This document shows positions 1 to 11,464 of a stretch of DNA of 64,000 bases, piece after piece. Position 1 is the first letter of the stretch; each line of letters opens with the position of its first letter. The DNA is taken from contig CANTFL010001488.1 of assembly GCA_947650285.1 (NCBI GenBank), forward strand, positions 124,001-188,000, written 5' to 3'. The DNA comes from Hyaloperonospora brassicae (taxonomy: Eukaryota; Oomycota; Peronosporomycetes; Peronosporales; Peronosporaceae). Position numbers and translations under genes: made by a program. The notes below the pieces were generated by a model. It saw only the letters and a list, made by a program, of their open reading frames with translations, made no database searches and had not been told where the DNA came from.

Positions 1-945
1 TGACTGGCGGCGTGATCCGTTGATCCGTGGTGCCGCTCGGCTGGTCAAAATTGTCTCAAGGGTCGCGTACGCATATGGGCGGACTCAACGTCTTAAGCAG
101 CGACTGTCCGGCAGCGACCACTCGATCGTGGTTGCACTCGATTAGCGTTTGCGCATTAAACATTCCAACAGTGAACCCCGCCTCAGTTAGCAGATTAATT
201 AACCGCCGGAGAGCCTCCAACACGTTGGGAGTTGGTTTGGGTGCTGATATTGGCCCGCGTAGCAATACATTCAGCTCCGACTTTATCGTCTTACTCACTG
301 AATCGCTCGACAACAGCTTCTTCAGCTCCTTCAAATAAAATTACCGGCAGATTTCGACGAATGGCCAATCTCCAAACTTCACTTAGTGACCCATTGACTC
401 TAAATCTTAATCCATGTTCTTCGTCTTGACTTTGCGTTCGGCTTGCTTGTTCTTGTAAACATTTCGATCTTGTTTCTCGCAAACATCTTCTTAAGGTATT
501 CCAAACTCTTCGCTTCTTCTTTATCATGTCTGATGGATTCTCCAATACAGATGAAAATTGTTTGGAGATTCCCCAAGGACTTTCATCCTGCAGATCGTGC
601 TAGGCAGAGCGATCAAGGGGGTCCCCGAAGAAAGCTCAGGAGAGGGTTGAGGCTTTTCTTTAAGATCTTCCTTTGCAGAGCGATCTGCGGTGGGCTCCGA
701 AAGAACCTCAGGAGGGGATTAAGGGTTTTACTTCAGATCGCGCGACCGATCTTCCTCTTTTATTTACCTATCGCCAATGCCCCTCCCAAACCTTTGACGA
801 TCTGTAGATTATTCACCTTTACGCGTCAACGTCGCTTCTCCTGTTGCTGGCGCTTCTATCCCATGTTTAGTTTTATCTTGACCACTTCACTCAGGGACTC
901 ACAATGAAATCGCGAGTCTTTAGAAGTTCCAGGCACGCGCATCAT
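1..945 (-). pseudogene. Decayed Ty3/Gypsy gag, N-terminal part (element 0)
   Basis: Minus-strand relic running off the left edge of the window. A 92-residue open stretch at 56-334 aligns by eye with the gag stretch at 41391-41606 of element 2: both have a leucine-rich helix followed by LLTEAGF or LLHEAGF and then QSL. The gag start codon appears to be the ATG complementary to 943-945, matching the element 2 start at 42222-42224. The frame is interrupted in several places (for example near 860), so no intact protein is made. Gag would form the nucleocapsid of an LTR retrotransposon. The relic is clearly more diverged from elements 1 and 2 than those are from each other. Confidence 0.6.
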
Positions 946-1530
946 TGTGGTGGAGTGATGATCACTCGTTTCGCGAGACACCCGACTCCCTACTGGTGCC
1001 CGGACGAACGACTAACGAAGAGGGTACTCCGATTCGGTGATCTGTGTTGCCTTGCTCGCCTTGTTTACCCGTCGGTGGAGCGGGTTGCGCTCTTCGCGGT
1101 GGACTTGAGCTGAGGCTGAACTTGAACGTTTCATGGGTAGGAATTGATCGGTTGGAAATTCTTCACCTGGTCAAACGCGGGGTGGGTCGAGTGGAAGTTC
1201 TTCACCCGATCGCTTGTATACTTTAACAATCTTCCAGAGTCGTCTTTGTCCAACGGTGATGCTTGATGCGCGAGCCTTCTGACCACTTGATCCGTCTCTC
1301 GATCTTGAATTCAAATCGTTAGGCTCCCTGCGTCCAATCGCAGTTGGGGGGTGAGAACTGATGTTCCGCCTGGCCACACAATCCAAAGGCGAAGTTTGTA
1401 AAGACGCGGGTGACTCTCGATTCAAGGGAGGCCAAATTTCCTACCCGGGAGAAGTCGACGCGTGTGTTTCGCTGCAAATTCAATTCGTTTAATGCCAACC
1501 AACCAAATTTAAAACCTATGACTATTACTA
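946..1530 (-). mobile_element. LTR/5'-leader-like block of element 0
   Basis: Shares patches of similarity with 29,400-30,000 and 42,240-42,850: the GCCCGGACGA motif near 997, ACCCGTCGGTGG near 1067, CGAGCCTTCTGACCACTTGA near 1270, GCGTCCA.TCGCAGTTGGGG near 1340, and GAGAAGTCGACxCGTGT near 1450. In all three places the block lies immediately upstream of gag, as a 5' LTR plus leader would. No matching 3' copy is present, so LTR status is inferred. Similarity fades after about 1,530. Confidence 0.5.
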
Positions 1531-1609
1531 TATGTTCGCTAGATCACTGTTGCGTATCGCCTGTCTAGGTAATTCACCTCGTGCATCATGTGGTCCATAG
1601 CAGATACTC

Positions 1610-1760
1610 GGGTGGCGGGTCACTCCGTAGTGGGTCGCTAGGTGGTGGATCATTTCATAGTGGATCGCTCCATAGTGGATCGTTGGGTGGTGGATTGCTC
1701 GGATAGTGGATCGCTCGGGGTGGATTGTGTGGGTAGTGGACCGCGGTATGTGATCCGCAC
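1610..1760. repeat. Degenerate GTGGATCG short tandem repeats
   Basis: Roughly nine imperfect copies of a 16-20 bp unit of the form GTGGATCGCTCxxTA, with copies near 1627, 1646, 1658, 1674, 1689, 1706, 1719 and 1736. Simple-sequence decay beside the element 0 leader; no function is suggested. Confidence 0.5.
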
Positions 1761-1763
1761 CAA

Positions 1764-2036
1764 TTATGTGTCCACACAATTAAGCATTACACACGCAGGG
1801 TGGATCGTGATCAATCTCTCGAGTCTCTGATCAGGCATCTGCCGTCGGATCGCCGTCACCTTTAAGACCTCGCATGTTTTAACATCTTGACGATCCACTC
1901 TTCCAACTTTTTCCATATACACCTTTTTTCCATTTCCTTCATCGATCACGTAATCCAGATGCTGTCCACCTCTCGAGCGATCCGGTCCTTGTAGCTTGGT
2001 GATCCAAGCCCTTGACCGCGTATCGTGCTCGATCAA
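1764..2036 (-). pseudogene. Unrecognised coding relic, probably retroelement-derived
   Basis: A 90-codon minus-strand open frame rich in charged residues (motifs such as GNGKKVYMEKVGRVDRQD). The family is not recognised. Its place between a Gypsy leader and the tRNA array, with no flanking gene structure, suggests a retroelement fragment. It may also be chance. The remaining sequence to 2,466 shows no gene. Confidence 0.25.
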
Positions 2037-2583
2037 TCGTCGATCCTTGACTATACTCCTTCTTGACCTTTGGGTAAATCAATCCGCAAAAACTTCGTAA
2101 GTCGTTTTCTTTCACTCAGTTGTTTAATCACATTCCACGTGCCAACGAGCCAATACCCACGCGCGCTCCACCAATCTAATAAATTTCGCACTTCATGCTG
2201 TTGCAAAATCTACCCTTCCCTCAATATTTCTCTGCACTTCTCCACGTAAGTACATCTATTGTGCGTACGCCATGCACGCGGACAATGCGAGCGCCAAGTT
2301 GATTAGAAATGAGTTTCTCTTAAATATAGCTTTCTGTTGCGCCATGCAAGAAGATGATATTGAGAATGCTACGATGTGTCCGGCTATTTTGTGGAGTGTG
2401 TGATCTTGACGGAGAACACGGACGTCAAGAACATGTGTGAATGTTTATGTGAGCATCCGGTGTGCCTTTTCTGTGGTCAGCGGTGAGTGTTTTGCGTGTG
2501 TTGAGGTCATGACTAATCGGTCTCAGTATTGGCGATCGTGAGTGGCGTGGGTTTGATGTGGTATGTGCTGTCCTTTTTATGTC

Positions 2584-2665
2584 GTCAGTGTGCCCGAGCG
2601 GTCTAAGGGGGTAGACTCAAGTTCTACTGTGTTTGCACTCGTGGGTTCAAATCCCACCGCTGACA
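2584..2665 (+). tRNA. tRNA-Leu(CAA), array copy 1
   Basis: Class II tRNA, no intron, CCA not encoded. Acceptor stem GTCAGTG/CGCTGAC with one G-T pair; D stem CCC/GGG; anticodon stem GTAGA/TCTAC with loop CTCAAGT (anticodon CAA at gene positions 35-37, decodes UUG); long variable arm with a short GTG/CAC stem; T stem GTGGG/CCCAC with loop TTCAAAT; discriminator A. Internal A box (TGCCCGAGCGG) and B box (GGTTCAAATCC) are present. This edge copy alone has T at gene position 51 in the variable arm. Confidence 0.96.
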
Positions 2666-3002
2666 TGAACACAGCACTGCATGACGTCGTCCTGAACGAC
2701 TGACTCGCTGCAAGAGACACATACGACGTCCGTGCACGTTTCTCGCGCTCACGATCGTGTCGATGGACACGCTCACCGGCGCCTCCTCCACGTCGAAAAG
2801 TCATGCGACAATCTGCACGTGTACACGGCACGTGTTGACTCGTCTATCGGAGCTACAAATCTTCTCTATGAACGACGTCGGGTTGTTTTCTGTGGTCAGC
2901 GGTGTGTGTTTTGCGTGTGTTGAGGTCATGACTAATCGGTCTCAGTATTGGCGATCGTGAGTGGTGTGTGATTGATGTGGTATGTGCTGTCCTTTTTATG
3001 TC

Positions 3003-3084
3003 GTCAGTGTGCCCGAGCGGTCTAAGGGGGTAGACTCAAGTTCTACTGTGTTCGCACTCGTGGGTTCAAATCCCACCGCTGACA
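3003..3084 (+). tRNA. tRNA-Leu(CAA), array copy 2
   Basis: Complete cloverleaf as in copy 1. Variant state: C at gene position 12 (D stem), T at position 50 (variable arm), the commonest haplotype (C12/T50). Confidence 0.96.
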
Positions 3085-3304
3085 TGAACACAGTACTGCA
3101 TGACGTCGTCCTGAACGACCGATTCGCTGCAAGAGACACATACGACGTCCGTGCACGTGTATTGCGCTCGCGATTGTGTCGATGGACACGCTCACCGGCG
3201 CCTCCTCCACGTCAAAAAGTCATGCGACAATCTGCACGTGTACACGGCACGTGTTGACTCGTCTATCGGAGCTACAAATCTTGTCTATGAACGACGTCGG
3301 GTTG

Positions 3305-3309
3305 TTTTT
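3305..3309 (+). terminator. First T-run downstream of tRNA copy 2 (representative)
   Basis: RNA polymerase III normally stops at a T-run close after a tRNA. In each unit no run of four or more Ts occurs until the GTTGTTTTCTG site. Here it is T5, about 220 nt past the tRNA 3' end at 3084; in the other copies it is T4. Whether it is used as a terminator is inferred. Confidence 0.4.
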
Positions 3310-3412
3310 CTGTGGTCAGCGGTGTGTGTTTTGCGTGTGTTGAGGTCATGAGTGATCGGTCTCGGTATTGGCGATCGTGAGTGGCGTGTGTTTGATGTGG
3401 TATGTGCTGTCC

Positions 3413-3417
3413 TTTTT
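3413..3417 (+). promoter_or_regulatory. T5 element 5 nt upstream of each tRNA (representative, before copy 3)
   Basis: CCTTTTTATGTC precedes every intact tRNA and is invariant. It could be a back-stop terminator for transcripts from the preceding unit, or an AT-rich upstream element near the polymerase III start site. The internal A and B boxes lie within the tRNA itself. Confidence 0.35.
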
Positions 3418-3422
3418 ATGTC

Positions 3423-3504
3423 GTCAGTGTGCCTGAGCGGTCTAAGGGGGTAGACTCAAGTTCTACTGTGTTCGCACTCGTGGGTTCAAATCCCACCGCT
3501 GACA
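3423..3504 (+). tRNA. tRNA-Leu(CAA), array copy 3
   Basis: Haplotype T12/T50. T12 still pairs as a G-T wobble in the D stem. Confidence 0.96.
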
Positions 3505-3841
3505 TGAACACAGTACTGCATGACGTCGTCCTGAACGACTGACTCGCTGCAAGAGACACATACGACGTCCGTGCACGTTTCTCGCGCTCGCGATTGTGTC
3601 GATGGACACGCTCACCGGCGCCTCCTCCACGTCAAAAAGTCATGCGACAATCTGCACGTGTACACGGCACGTGTTGACTCGTCTATCGGAGCTACAAATC
3701 TTCTCTATGAACGACGTCGGGTTGTTTTCTGTGGTCAGCGGTGTGTGTTTTGCGTGTGTTGAGGTCATGACTGATCGGTCTCGGTATTGGCGATCGTGAG
3801 TGGTGTGTGTTTGATGTGGTATGTGCTGTCCTTTTTATGTC

Positions 3842-3923
3842 GTCAGTGTGCCTGAGCGGTCTAAGGGGGTAGACTCAAGTTCTACTGTGTCCGCACTCGT
3901 GGGTTCAAATCCCACCGCTGACA
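3842..3923 (+). tRNA. tRNA-Leu(CAA), array copy 4
   Basis: Haplotype T12/C50. Confidence 0.96.
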
Positions 3924-4260
3924 TGAACACAGTACTGCATGACGTCGTCCTGAACGACTGACTCGCTGCAAGAGACACATACAACGCCCGTGCACGTTTC
4001 TCGCGCTCGCGATTGTGTCGATGGACACGCTCACCGGCGCCTCCTCCACGTCAAAAAGTCATGCGACAATCTGCACGTGTACACGGCACGTGTTGACTCG
4101 TCTATCGGAGCTACAAATCTTCTCTATGAACGACGTCGGGTTGTTTTCTGTGGTCAGCGGTGTGTGTTTTGCGTGTGTTGAGGTCATGAGTGATCGGTCT
4201 CGGTATTGGCGATCGTGAGTGGTGTGTGTTTGATGTGGTATGTGCTGTCCTTTTTATGTC

Positions 4261-4342
4261 GTCAGTGTGCCTGAGCGGTCTAAGGGGGTAGACTCAAGTT
4301 CTACTGTGTCCGCACTCGTGGGTTCAAATCCCACCGCTGACA
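4261..4342 (+). tRNA. tRNA-Leu(CAA), array copy 5
   Basis: Haplotype T12/C50. Confidence 0.96.
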
Positions 4343-4678
4343 TGAACACAGTACTGCATGACGTCGTCCTGAACGACCGATTCGCTGCAAGAGACACATA
4401 CGACGTCCGTGCACGTTTATTGCGCTCGCGATTGTGTCGATGGACACGCTCACCGGCGCCTCCTCCACGTCAAAAAGTCATGCGACAATCTGCACGTGTA
4501 CACGGCACGTGTTGACTCGTCTATCGGAGCTACAAATCTTGTCTATGAACGACGTCGGGTTGTTTTCTGTGGTCAGCGGTGTGTGTTTTGCGTGTGTTGA
4601 GGTCATGACTGATCGGTCTCGGTATTGGCGATCGTGAGTGGGTGTGTTTGATGTGGTATGTGCTGTCCTTTTTATGTC

Positions 4679-4760
4679 GTCAGTGTGCCTGAGCGGTCTA
4701 AGGGGGTAGACTCAAGTTCTACTGTGTCCGCACTCGTGGGTTCAAATCCCACCGCTGACA
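4679..4760 (+). tRNA. tRNA-Leu(CAA), array copy 6
   Basis: Haplotype T12/C50. Preceded by the only 418-bp step of the array. Confidence 0.96.
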
Positions 4761-5097
4761 TGAACACAGCACTGCATGACGTCGTCCTGAACGACTGACT
4801 CGCTGCAAGAGACACATACAACGCCCGTGCACGTTTCTCGCGCTCGCGATTGTGTCGATGGACACGCTCACCGGCGCCTCCTCCACGTCAAAAAGTCATG
4901 CGACAATCTGCACGTGTACACGGCACGTGTTGACTCGTCTATCGGAGCTACAAATCTTCTCTATGAACGACGTCGGGTTGTTTTCTGTGGTCAGCGGTGT
5001 GTGTTTTGCGTGTGTTGAGGTCATGACTGATCGGTCTCGGTATTGGCGATCGTGAGTGGTGTGTGTTTGATGTGGTATGTGCTGTCCTTTTTATGTC

Positions 5098-5179
5098 GTC
5101 AGTGTGCCTGAGCGGTCTAAGGGGGTAGACTCAAGTTCTACTGTGTTCGCACTCGTGGGTTCAAATCCCACCGCTGACA
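5098..5179 (+). tRNA. tRNA-Leu(CAA), array copy 7
   Basis: Haplotype T12/T50. From here the 419-bp step is invariant. Confidence 0.96.
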
Positions 5180-5516
5180 TGAACACAGTACTGCATGACG
5201 TCGTCCTGAACGTCTGACTCGCTGCAAGAGACACATACAACGCCCGTGCACGTTTCTCGCGCTCGCGATTGTGTCGATGGACACGCTCACCGGCGCCTCC
5301 TCCACGTCAAAAAGTCATGCGACAATCTGCACGTGTACACGGCACGTGTTGACTCGTCTATCGGAGCTACAAATCTTCTCTATGAACGACGTCGGGTTGT
5401 TTTCTGTGGTCAGCGGTGTGTGTTTTGCGTGTGTTGAGGTCATGAGTGATCGGTCTCGGTATTGGCGATCGAGAGTGGTGTGTGTTTGATGTGGTATGTG
5501 CTGTCCTTTTTATGTC

Positions 5517-5598
5517 GTCAGTGTGCCCGAGCGGTCTAAGGGGGTAGACTCAAGTTCTACTGTGTTCGCACTCGTGGGTTCAAATCCCACCGCTGACA
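5517..5598 (+). tRNA. tRNA-Leu(CAA), array copy 8
   Basis: Haplotype C12/T50. Confidence 0.96.
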
Positions 5599-5935
5599 TG
5601 AACACAGCACTGCATGACGTCGTCCTGAACGACCGATTCGCTGCAAGAGACACATACGACGTCCGTGCACGTTTCTCGCGCTCGCGATTGTGTCGATGGA
5701 CACGCTCACCGGCGCCTCCTCCACGTCAAAAAGTCATGCGACAATCTGCACGTGTACACGGCACGTGTTGACTCGTCTATCGGAGCTACAAATCTTGTCT
5801 ATGAACGACGTCGGGTTGTTTTCTGTGGTCAGCGGTGTGTGTTTTGCGTGTGTTGAGGTCATGAGTGATCGGTCTCGGTATTGGCGATCGAGAGTGGTGT
5901 GTGTTTGATGTGGTATGTGCTGTCCTTTTTATGTC

Positions 5936-6017
5936 GTCAGTGTGCCCGAGCGGTCTAAGGGGGTAGACTCAAGTTCTACTGTGTTCGCACTCGTGGGTTC
6001 AAATCCCACCGCTGACA
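5936..6017 (+). tRNA. tRNA-Leu(CAA), array copy 9
   Basis: Haplotype C12/T50. Confidence 0.96.
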
Positions 6018-6354
6018 TGAACACAGCACTGCATGACGTCGTCCTGAACGACCGATTCGCTGCAAGAGACACATACGACGTCCGTGCACGTTTCTTGCGC
6101 TCGCGATTGTGTCGATGGACACGCTCACCGGCGCCTCCTCCACGTCAAAAAGTCATGCGACAATCTGCACGTGTACACGGCACGTGTTGACTCGTCTATC
6201 GGAGCTACAAATCTTGTCTATGAACGACGTCGGGTTGTTTTCTGTGGTCAGCGGTGTGTGTTTTGCGTGTGTTGAGGTCATGACTGATCGGTCTCGGTAT
6301 TGGCGATCGTGAGTGGTGTGTGTTTGATGTGGTATGTGCTGTCCTTTTTATGTC

Positions 6355-6436
6355 GTCAGTGTGCCTGAGCGGTCTAAGGGGGTAGACTCAAGTTCTACTG
6401 TGTCCGCACTCGTGGGTTCAAATCCCACCGCTGACA
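6355..6436 (+). tRNA. tRNA-Leu(CAA), array copy 10
   Basis: Haplotype T12/C50. Confidence 0.96.
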
Positions 6437-6773
6437 TGAACACAGTACTGCATGACGTCGTCCTGAACGACTGACTCGCTGCAAGAGACACATACGACGC
6501 CCGTGCACGTTTCTCGCGCTCGCGATTGTGTCGATGGACACGCTCACCGGCGCCTCCTCCACGTCAAAAAGTCATGCGACAATCTGCACGTGTACACGGC
6601 ACGTGTTGACTCGTCTATCGGAGCTACAAATCTTGTCTATGAACGACGTCGGGTTGTTTTCTGTGGTCAGCGGTGTGTGTTTTGCGTGTGTTGAGGTCAT
6701 GACTGATCGGTCTCGGTATTGGCGATCGTGAGTGGTGTGTGTTTGATGTGGTATGTGCTGTCCTTTTTATGTC

Positions 6774-6855
6774 GTCAGTGTGCCTGAGCGGTCTAAGGGG
6801 GTAGACTCAAGTTCTACTGTGTCCGCACTCGTGGGTTCAAATCCCACCGCTGACA
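6774..6855 (+). tRNA. tRNA-Leu(CAA), array copy 11
   Basis: Haplotype T12/C50. Confidence 0.96.
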
Positions 6856-7192
6856 TGAACACAGTACTGCATGACGTCGTCCTGAACGACTGACTCGCTG
6901 CAAGAGACACATACAACGCCCGTGCACGTTTCTCGCGCTCGCGATTGTGTCGATGGACACGCTCACCGGCGCCTCCTCCACGTCAAAAAGTCATGCGACA
7001 ATCTGCACGTGTACACGGCACGTGTTGACTCGTCTATCGGAGCTACAAATCTTCTCTATGAACGACGTCGGGTTGTTTTCTGTGGTCAGCGGTGTGTGTT
7101 TTGCGTGTGTTGAGGTCATGAGTGATCGGTCTCGGTATTGGCGATCGTGAGTGGTGTGTGTTTGATGTGGTATGTGCTGTCCTTTTTATGTC

Positions 7193-7274
7193 GTCAGTGT
7201 GCCTGAGCGGTCTAAGGGGGTAGACTCAAGTTCTACTGTGTCCGCACTCGTGGGTTCAAATCCCACCGCTGACA
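7193..7274 (+). tRNA. tRNA-Leu(CAA), array copy 12
   Basis: Haplotype T12/C50. Confidence 0.96.
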
Positions 7275-7611
7275 TGAACACAGTACTGCATGACGTCGTC
7301 CTGAACGACTGACTCGCTGCAAGAGACACATACAACGCCCGTGCACGTTTCTCGCGCTCGCGATTGTGTCGATGGACACGCTCACCGGCGCCTCCTCCAC
7401 GTCAAAAAGTCATGCGACAATCTGCACGTGTACACGGCACGTGTTGACTCGTCTATCGGAGCTACAAATCTTGTCTATGAACGACGTCGGGTTGTTTTCT
7501 GTGGTCAGCGGTGTGTGTTTTGCGTGTGTTGAGGTCATGAGTGATCGGTCTCGGTATTGGCGATCGAGAGTGGTGTGTGTTTGATGTGGTATGTGCTGTC
7601 CTTTTTATGTC

Positions 7612-7693
7612 GTCAGTGTGCCCGAGCGGTCTAAGGGGGTAGACTCAAGTTCTACTGTGTTCGCACTCGTGGGTTCAAATCCCACCGCTGACA
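7612..7693 (+). tRNA. tRNA-Leu(CAA), array copy 13
   Basis: Haplotype C12/T50. Confidence 0.96.
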
Positions 7694-8030
7694 TGAACAC
7701 AGCACTGCATGACGTCGTCCTGAACGACCGATTCGCTGCAAGAGACACATACGACGTCCGTGCACGTTTCTCGCGCTCGCGATTGTGTCGATGGACACGC
7801 TCACCGGCGCCTCCTCCACGTCAAAAAGTCATGCGACAATCTGCACGTGTACACGGCACGTGTTGACTCGTCTATCGGAGCTACAAATCTTCTCTATGAA
7901 CGACGTCGGGTTGTTTTCTGTGGTCAGCGGTGTGTGTTTTGCGTGTGTTGAGGTCATGACTGATCGGTCTCGGTATTGGCGATCGTGAGTGGTGTGTGTT
8001 TGATGTGGTATGTGCTGTCCTTTTTATGTC

Positions 8031-8112
8031 GTCAGTGTGCCTGAGCGGTCTAAGGGGGTAGACTCAAGTTCTACTGTGTCCGCACTCGTGGGTTCAAATC
8101 CCACCGCTGACA
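8031..8112 (+). tRNA. tRNA-Leu(CAA), array copy 14
   Basis: Haplotype T12/C50. Confidence 0.96.
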
Positions 8113-8449
8113 TGAACACAGTACTGCATGACGTCGTCCTGAACGACTGACTCGCTGCAAGAGACACATACGACGCCCGTGCACGTTTCTCGCGCTCGCG
8201 ATTGTGTCGATGGACACGCTCACCGGCGCCTCCTCCACGTCAAAAAGTCATGCGACAATCTGCACGTGTACACGGCACGTGTTGACTCGTCTATCGGAGC
8301 TACAAATCTTCTCTATGAACGACGTCGGGTTGTTTTCTGTGGTCAGCGGTGTGTGTTTTGCGTGTGTTGAGGTCATGAGTGATCGGTCTCGGTATTGGCG
8401 ATCGTGAGTGGTGTGTGTTTGATGTGGTATGTGCTGTCCTTTTTATGTC

Positions 8450-8531
8450 GTCAGTGTGCCCGAGCGGTCTAAGGGGGTAGACTCAAGTTCTACTGTGTTC
8501 GCACTCGTGGGTTCAAATCCCACCGCTGACA
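8450..8531 (+). tRNA. tRNA-Leu(CAA), array copy 15
   Basis: Haplotype C12/T50. Confidence 0.96.
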
Positions 8532-8868
8532 TGAACACAGCACTGCATGACGTCGTCCTGAACGACCGATTCGCTGCAAGAGACACATACGACGTCCGTG
8601 CACGTTTCTCGCGCTCGCGATTGTGTCGATGGACACGCTCACCGGCGCCTCCTCCACGTCAAAAAGTCATGCGACAATCTGCACGTGTACACGGCACGTG
8701 TTGACTCGTCTATCGGAGCTACAAATCTTGTCTATGAACGACGTCGGGTTGTTTTCTGTGGTCAGCGGTGTGTGTTTTGCGTGTGTTGAGGTCATGACTG
8801 ATCGGTCTCGGTATTGGCGATCGTGAGTGGTGTGTGTTTGATGTGGTATGTGCTGTCCTTTTTATGTC

Positions 8869-8950
8869 GTCAGTGTGCCTGAGCGGTCTAAGGGGGTAGA
8901 CTCAAGTTCTACTGTGTTCGCACTCGTGGGTTCAAATCCCACCGCTGACA
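8869..8950 (+). tRNA. tRNA-Leu(CAA), array copy 16
   Basis: Haplotype T12/T50. Confidence 0.96.
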
Positions 8951-9287
8951 TGAACACAGTACTGCATGACGTCGTCCTGAACGACCGATTCGCTGCAAGA
9001 GACACATACGACGTCCGTGCACGTTTCTCGCGCTCGCGATTGTGTCGATGGACACGCTCACCGGCGCCTCCTCCACGTCAAAAAGTCATGCGACAATCTG
9101 CACGTGTACACGGCACGTGTTGACTCGTCTATCGGAGCTACAAATCTTCTCTATGAACGACGTCGGGTTGTTTTCTGTGGTCAGCGGTGTGTGTTTTGCG
9201 TGTGTTGAGGTCATGACTGATCGGTCTCGGTATTGGCGATCGTGAGTGGTGTGTGTTTGATGTGGTATGTGCTGTCCTTTTTATGTC

Positions 9288-9369
9288 GTCAGTGTGCCCG
9301 AGCGGTCTAAGGGGGTAGACTCAAGTTCTACTGTGTTCGCACTCGTGGGTTCAAATCCCACCGCTGACA
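9288..9369 (+). tRNA. tRNA-Leu(CAA), array copy 17
   Basis: Haplotype C12/T50. Confidence 0.96.
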
Positions 9370-9706
9370 TGAACACAGTACTGCATGACGTCGTCCTGAA
9401 CGACTGACTCGCTGCAAGAGACACATACGACGTCCGTGCACGTTTCTCGCGCTCGCGATTGTGTCGATGGACACGCTCACCGGCGCCTCCTCCACGTCAA
9501 AAAGTCATGCGACAATCTGCACGTGTACACGGCACGTGTTGACTCGTCTATCGGAGCTACAAATCTTCTCTATGAACGACGTCGGGTTGTTTTCTGTGGT
9601 CAGCGGTGTGTGTTTTGCGTGTGTTGAGGTCATGACTGATCGGTCTCGGTATTGGCGATCGTGAGTGGTGTGTGTTTGATGTGGTATGTGCTGTCCTTTT
9701 TATGTC

Positions 9707-9788
9707 GTCAGTGTGCCTGAGCGGTCTAAGGGGGTAGACTCAAGTTCTACTGTGTTCGCACTCGTGGGTTCAAATCCCACCGCTGACA
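9707..9788 (+). tRNA. tRNA-Leu(CAA), array copy 18
   Basis: Haplotype T12/T50. Confidence 0.96.
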
Positions 9789-10125
9789 TGAACACAGTAC
9801 TGCATGACGTCGTCCTGAACGACTGACTCGCTGCAAGAGACACATACGACGTCCGTGCACGTTTCTCGCGCTCGCGATTGTGTCGATGGACACGCTCACC
9901 GGCGCCTCCTCCACGTCAAAAAGTCATGCGACAATCTGCACGTGTACACGGCACGTGTTGACTCGTCTATCGGAGCTACAAATCTTGTCTATGAACGACG
10001 TCGGGTTGTTTTCTGTGGTCAGCGGTGTGTGTTTTGCGTGTGTTGAGGTCATGAGTGATCGGTCTCGGTATTGGCGATCGTGAGTGGTGTGTGTTTGATG
10101 TGGTATGTGCTGTCCTTTTTATGTC

Positions 10126-10207
10126 GTCAGTGTGCCCGAGCGGTCTAAGGGGGTAGACTCAAGTTCTACTGTGTTCGCACTCGTGGGTTCAAATCCCACC
10201 GCTGACA
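10126..10207 (+). tRNA. tRNA-Leu(CAA), array copy 19
   Basis: Haplotype C12/T50. Confidence 0.96.
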
Positions 10208-10544
10208 TGAACACAGTACTGCATGACGTCGTCCTGAACGACCGACTCGCTGCAAGAGACACATACGACGTCCGTGCACGTTTATTGCGCTCGCGATTGT
10301 GTCGATGGACACGCTCACCGGCGCCTCCTCCACGTCAAAAAGTCATGCGACAATCTGCACGTGTACACGGCACGTGTTGACTCGTCTATCGGAGCTACAA
10401 ATCTTCTCTATGAACGACGTCGGGTTGTTTTCTGTGGTCAGCGGTGTGTGTTTTGCGTGTGTTGAGGTCATGACTGATCGGTCTCGGTATTGGCGATCGT
10501 GAGTGGTGTGTGTTTGATGTGGTATGTGCTGTCCTTTTTATGTC

Positions 10545-10626
10545 GTCAGTGTGCCTGAGCGGTCTAAGGGGGTAGACTCAAGTTCTACTGTGTCCGCACT
10601 CGTGGGTTCAAATCCCACCGCTGACA
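10545..10626 (+). tRNA. tRNA-Leu(CAA), array copy 20
   Basis: Haplotype T12/C50. Confidence 0.96.
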
Positions 10627-10963
10627 TGAACACAGTACTGCATGACGTCGTCCTGAACGACTGACTCGCTGCAAGAGACACATACAACGCCCGTGCACGT
10701 TTCTCGCGCTCGCGATTGTGTCGATGGACACGCTCACCGGCGCCTCCTCCACGTCAAAAAGTCATGCGACAATCTGCACGTGTACACGGCACGTGTTGAC
10801 TCGTCTATCGGAGCTACAAATCTTGTCTATGAACGACGTCGGGTTGTTTTCTGTGGTCAGCGGTGTGTGTTTTGCGTGTGTTGAGGTCATGAGTGATCGG
10901 TCTCGGTATTGGCGATCGTGAGTGGTGTGTGTTTGATGTGGTATGTGCTGTCCTTTTTATGTC

Positions 10964-11045
10964 GTCAGTGTGCCCGAGCGGTCTAAGGGGGTAGACTCAA
11001 GTTCTACTGTGTTCGCACTCGTGGGTTCAAATCCCACCGCTGACA
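10964..11045 (+). tRNA. tRNA-Leu(CAA), array copy 21
   Basis: Haplotype C12/T50. Confidence 0.96.
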
Positions 11046-11382
11046 TGAACACAGTACTGCATGACGTCGTCCTGAACGACCGATTCGCTGCAAGAGACAC
11101 ATACGACGTCCGTGCACGTTTCTCGCGCTCGCGATTGTGTCGATGGACACGCTCACCGGCGCCTCCTCCACGTCAAAAAGTCATGCGACAATCTGCACGT
11201 GTACACGGCACGTGTTGACTCGTCTATCGGAGCTACAAATCTTGTCTATGAACGACGTCGGGTTGTTTTCTGTGGTCAGCGGTGTGTGTTTTGCGTGTGT
11301 TGAGGTCATGACTGATCGGTCTCGGTATTGGCGATCGTGAGTGGTGTGTGTTTGATGTGGTATGTGCTGTCCTTTTTATGTC

Positions 11383-11464
11383 GTCAGTGTGCCCGAGCGG
11401 TCTAAGGGGGTAGACTCAAGTTCTACTGTGTTCGCACTCGTGGGTTCAAATCCCACCGCTGACA
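11383..11464 (+). tRNA. tRNA-Leu(CAA), array copy 22
   Basis: Haplotype C12/T50. Confidence 0.96.

Noticed and set aside
2584..2665. tRNA-Ser, the other common class II tRNA
   Set aside because: The loop CTCAAGT gives anticodon CAA, which is leucine; the acceptor and D arm also resemble eukaryotic tRNA-Leu(CAA).
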